From positions 1-42,845 of the forward strand of contig CAIKUF010000327.1 of NCBI GenBank assembly GCA_903830565.1: a DNA stretch of 42,845 nucleotides, in the 5' to 3' direction. Below are positions 40,161 through 42,845 of this stretch, in pieces. Every line of letters starts with the position of its first letter. Within the stretch, counting starts at the first letter, position 1. The notes below the pieces were generated by a model. That model saw only the letters and a program-made list of their open reading frames with translations. It ran no database searches and was not told the DNA's origin. Position numbers and translations under genes: made by a program. Source of the DNA: an uncultured bacterium (lineage in GTDB: Bacteria; Pseudomonadota; Gammaproteobacteria; Burkholderiales; Burkholderiaceae_C).

Positions 40161-41873
40161 TCAGTCGAGCACGACCTCCGCGCGCACCGCCCCCGCCCGC
40201 TCGGCTCGCGCGCTGAGCGCGAGGCGCGTACCCCGCGGCGCGCGCACGACCCACTCGGCGACGGCGCGGTCGGCGGTGATCTCGCGGTTGGGAAGGAAGG
40301 CCTGCAGCGAGGTCTTGGGCGCGTGGCCTTCGAGCTGCGGGCCTTCGATGCGCTCCTTGCCGCTGACGAGCATGGCCGCCGCGTCGCCCGGCAGCTCGAT
40401 CTCGAAGACGACACCGCGCACCGCCTTGCGCGCCAGCGCGCGCTTGCTGATATAGGCCGGCATCCAGCCGCTGTTGCAGACGGCCAATCGCACGCGCCAG
40501 GTGCCCTCGCCGAGCGCTTGCACCTCGGCGCGCAGAAGCTCGAGCTTCGGGAGGCTCGCCGCGATCTGCGTCATCCAGGCCGGAAAGCGCGCCGCTTCGC
40601 GCTCGCGCAGGTGCGGCGGCGGGTTGCGCCAGTAGTTCAGGCGATCCCAGCCGCCGATCTCCACCGCGCCGAGCTGCGGATGCTGGAACGGCTTCCAGTC
40701 GCGGTGTGCGAGGCCGTTGCACTGCTCGTCGCTCCACTTCAGGAGCTTGAGGTCGTCCTCCGCCGAATGCTCGCGGTACCAGTCCGTCCACTTGTAGTCG
40801 GTGATGCCGGCCTCGCGGTTCGGGGCCCACATCTCGACCACCCAGAACAGCACGCCCAAGTGTTCGAAGACCCAATCCTGCGTGCCGGTGATGACTTCCT
40901 TCGGGTGGTACTTGAACTCGTGGAAGGTGCTCACGACCGGATAGCCGGTGGCCTTCTCGCCGAGCGCGCCAAAGCGCTGGTAGGCCCACAGGTCCTCGGG
41001 GATCATCTCGTCGTCGCTGTGCGTTCCGAACGGGCGCAGGATGACGCCGCTGTGCGTGTGAAAGCTGATCGCCGCGCCGATGTTCTTGTGGGTGACGAAG
41101 AAGTCGACCATCGCCCGCACTTCGGGCTCGCTCGCCGGGTAGGGGCCGGCACCGACCTGCTCGAACTCCTGCCGCCACTGGGTCGGGAAGTTGCGGTTCA
41201 GGTCCAGGCCCTCGGGGTCGCGGTTGACGCTGATCGCGACGCCGTCGTAGGCCTTGAGCGTGCCTTCGGGCATGAGGCGAAAGTACTCGCCGCCGAACTC
41301 GCCCGGCTCGCGCGGCACCATCAGGCGCGGCTCCTGCGGGTGGCGCTTGTAGGTCCCGTTGGGGTCTGGGATGCGCATGAACAGCACGTGGCCGTCGCCG
41401 TCGATGTCTTCCACCGTCAGCCCGTCGACCGCGTCTTCTTCGTAGGGGTAGCGCCGCGTCGACGAGCGGATGTGGCGCGGGCGGTCGGCCAGCGCGAGTT
41501 CGGCGCCGTCCGGGTTCAGGCGCGGGCAGAGGTAGATCGTTCGGGTGTCGAGCAGCTGCGTGATCTGCCGGCCCTGCTCGGTCGCCGTGCCGTAGCCGTC
41601 GACGAGGTGGTGCAGGTAGTACAGCACCGCCGTGCTGGCGGTCAGCTCGGCGGCGTGGATGTTGCCGTCGGCCCAGAAGGCCGGCTTGTCCTGCGGCGCG
41701 CCGGTGGCGCGGTTGGTGAGCGTGGCGACCCAGATGTCGCGCCCTTCGTAGCTCTGGCCGATGGCTTCGACCGTCACCAGGCCCGGGTGCGCCGCGGCGT
41801 AGTCCAAGAGCAGACGCGTCAACGCGTCGTGGCGATAGAAGGTGTCGAAGCGCGGCTGAATGGGTGTTGGCAT
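40161..41873 (-). CDS. M14-family zinc carboxypeptidase
   Basis: A 570-residue metallopeptidase. The zinc-binding HxxE is His73/Glu76 (WADGNIHAAELTAS), the third ligand is the His in AISFHTHSG, and the substrate-site segment RLNPDGAELAL is also present. The first 350 or so residues are the peptidase domain; the rest (PKLELLRAEVQALGEGTWRV and PGDAAAMLVSGKERIEGPQL) is a C-terminal beta-sandwich as in larger M14 members. No signal peptide is seen, so it is probably cytoplasmic, acting on a peptide or peptidoglycan-derived substrate. The frame from ATG 41873 starts MPTPIQPRFDTFYRHDALTR, a normal beginning for the group. It follows the amidotransferase gene by 31 bases, so the two may be one transcript. 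Confidence 0.9.
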   Translation of the reverse strand: MPTPIQPRFDTFYRHDALTRLLLDYAAAHPGLVTVEAIGQSYEGRDIWVATLTNRATGAPQDKPAFWADGNIHAAELTASTAVLYYLHHLVDGYGTATEQGRQITQLLDTRTIYLCPRLNPDGAELALADRPRHIRSSTRRYPYEEDAVDGLTVEDIDGDGHVLFMRIPDPNGTYKRHPQEPRLMVPREPGEFGGEYFRLMPEGTLKAYDGVAISVNRDPEGLDLNRNFPTQWRQEFEQVGAGPYPASEPEVRAMVDFFVTHKNIGAAISFHTHSGVILRPFGTHSDDEMIPEDLWAYQRFGALGEKATGYPVVSTFHEFKYHPKEVITGTQDWVFEHLGVLFWVVEMWAPNREAGITDYKWTDWYREHSAEDDLKLLKWSDEQCNGLAHRDWKPFQHPQLGAVEIGGWDRLNYWRNPPPHLREREAARFPAWMTQIAASLPKLELLRAEVQALGEGTWRVRLAVCNSGWMPAYISKRALARKAVRGVVFEIELPGDAAAMLVSGKERIEGPQLEGHAPKTSLQAFLPNREITADRAVAEWVVRAPRGTRLALSARAERAGAVRAEVVLD

Positions 41874-41904
41874 GACGGGCGGCGGTTGGGCGGGGTTGGG
41901 TTGC

Positions 41905-42690
41905 CTAACATGAAAAGTGCGTGTGTTCGGTTGCCGGCTCGTGCAGGCGCCCGTGAACGAACACCTTCATCTCGCCGGGCGCGAAGGCGATCCAGGGCTC
42001 GTCGGTCGTGAGCGGCTCGGTGACGACGATGGCGGCGCGGTCGCTCGGCGTCGTGAGCTGGGCGAAGTCGACGCTGAGGTCTTCGTCGTGCAGGCGCGCG
42101 GTCGCGAAGGGGTGCTGGCGCAGCACGCAGTGCAGGTGCGTCGAGCAGTGCGCCCACAGCGCGACGCCGTTGCTGAGCATGAAGTTGAAGGTGCCGTGGG
42201 CGGCGACCTGCGGCACGAGCTCCGCGAGCGTCGCGCTCAGCTCGTCGACGCTGGGCACGCTGGCGTGGGCCTTGCTCATCTCCTGCATCAGCCAGCAGAA
42301 GGCGCGCTCGCTGTCGGTGTCGCCGACCGTGCGGAACGCGGCGTGCAGACGCGGCGCGAAGTGCTTCAAGTCGCCGTTGTGCGCGAACACCCAGTAGCGC
42401 CCCCACAGCTCGCGCACGAAGGGGTGGCAGTTCTCGAGCGCGACGCGGCCCTGCGTGGCCTTGCGGATGTGCGCGATCACGTTGTCGCTCTTGATCGGGT
42501 AGCGCTTGACCATCTCGGCCAGCGGCGATTCGCGCGCGCTGCGGTGGTCGACGAAGCAGCGCACGCCGCGGCCCTCGAAGAAGGCGACGCCGAAGCCGTC
42601 CTTGTGCTCCTCGGCCCGCGTCGCGAAGCCGGTGAAGCTGAACATGATGTCGGTGGGCGTGTTGCAGTTCATGCCCAGCAGTTGGCACAT
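41905..42690 (-). CDS. Class II glutamine amidotransferase (YafJ-like)
   Basis: A 261-residue protein of the N-terminal-nucleophile amidohydrolase superfamily. Cys2 follows the initiator Met (MCQLLGMNCNTPTDIMFSFT) and would be the nucleophile. Typical segments follow: EEHKDGFGVAFFEG, DNVIAHIRKATQGRVALENC, HPFVRELWGRYWVFAHNGDL, and GDTDSERAFCWLMQ. These match the YafJ/EgtC-like group, which hydrolyses a gamma-glutamyl amide. There is no synthetase partner, so the reaction is unknown. It ends with a divergent Cys (HTHFSC). It is the first gene of a minus-strand pair with the M14 carboxypeptidase. Confidence 0.9.
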   Translation of the reverse strand: MCQLLGMNCNTPTDIMFSFTGFATRAEEHKDGFGVAFFEGRGVRCFVDHRSARESPLAEMVKRYPIKSDNVIAHIRKATQGRVALENCHPFVRELWGRYWVFAHNGDLKHFAPRLHAAFRTVGDTDSERAFCWLMQEMSKAHASVPSVDELSATLAELVPQVAAHGTFNFMLSNGVALWAHCSTHLHCVLRQHPFATARLHDEDLSVDFAQLTTPSDRAAIVVTEPLTTDEPWIAFAPGEMKVFVHGRLHEPATEHTHFSC

Positions 42691-42733
42691 CGGGTCGGCC
42701 CTTAGAACCTATCCGCAAATTGGATGACCCTGC

Positions 42734-42834
42734 GCCGGTGCCGGATCGGGCACAGGCGTAGGAGCGAGGCGCGCCGTGGTGCCGCCCACCACAAGCGGCT
42801 CGCGACACCCGCCTGTGCCCGATCCGGTACCGGC
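42734..42834. repeat. 25-bp inverted repeat at the window end
   Basis: The 25 bases at 42734-42758 and those at 42810-42834 are reverse complements with one mismatch (outer GCCGGT/ACCGGC, inner GGCACAGGCG/CGCCTGTGCC), separated by 51 bases. No transposase frame lies inside. It may be a palindromic repeat, a strong hairpin upstream of the amidotransferase gene, or the edge of an element cut by the window. Confidence 0.6.
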
Positions 42835-42845
42835 CCGAAGGGTTG

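Overview
The window is GC-rich chromosomal DNA, most likely from a betaproteobacterium of the Burkholderiales (Rubrivivax/Leptothrix-like). The clues are two PEP-CTERM surface proteins, a CIO-type cytochrome bd oxidase, a sulfur/molybdoenzyme locus, a REP-like palindrome of the CCCCGC-n4-GCGGGG type and remnants of a nitrogen-fixation cluster. I see no rRNA, tRNA, CRISPR array or intact transposon.

Layout. 1-4187: the end of an FGGY sugar kinase, a PEP-CTERM gene whose second codon is a stop, and cydAB. 4429-5846: a graveyard of gene pieces (3' nifB, 5' fdxN, a possible SIR2-like tail, a PEP-CTERM tail, a LanC-like gene with an internal stop). 6077-16229: a sulfur-handling locus with two half-size YeeE/YedE permeases, a periplasmic double rhodanese, a small exported peptide ending in Gly-Gly-Cys, a triple rhodanese carrying a c-heme motif, a three-subunit Tat-exported molybdopterin oxidoreductase (PsrABC/PhsABC/SoeABC architecture), a CsoR/CstR-type repressor and a FadL-type outer-membrane channel. 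16421-19153: a cytochrome b-like membrane domain fused to a 12-haem cytochrome c.

18859-20467 is a second scar: a response-regulator/histidine-kinase deletion fusion, a DUF4395 stub and a cupredoxin stub. A MacAB-like ABC exporter (20464-23554), a FUSC permease with an alpha/beta hydrolase (23898-26233) and an HXXEE membrane protein follow. 27196-28264 holds decayed nifE fused to decayed nifQ. The molybdenum genes after it are intact (DUF2478 protein, modA, modB, modC, modE; a plausible ModE box precedes modA). A nif-type iscA/hesB fragment follows at about 32.8 kb. The rest is a minus-strand operon of a small unknown protein, a double-domain KaiC ATPase and a diguanylate cyclase; a lipoprotein plus a PKD-containing subtilase; and, on the minus strand, an acyltransferase, an M14 carboxypeptidase and a class II glutamine amidotransferase.

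How it fits together (inference). An ancestor fixed nitrogen. The nif genes have been deleted and broken, but molybdate uptake was kept, plausibly because the molybdopterin enzyme of the sulfur locus still needs molybdenum. Two ATAC-N8-GTAY palindromes, one before the YeeE operon and one between the molybdoenzyme operon and the CsoR-like gene, suggest that one thiol-sensing repressor controls the sulfur locus. The candidate new system is this periplasmic sulfane circuit: permeases, rhodaneses, a GGC peptide, a haem-bearing rhodanese, a molybdoenzyme, a FadL channel and a possible 12-haem/b-type quinone-linked electron outlet.
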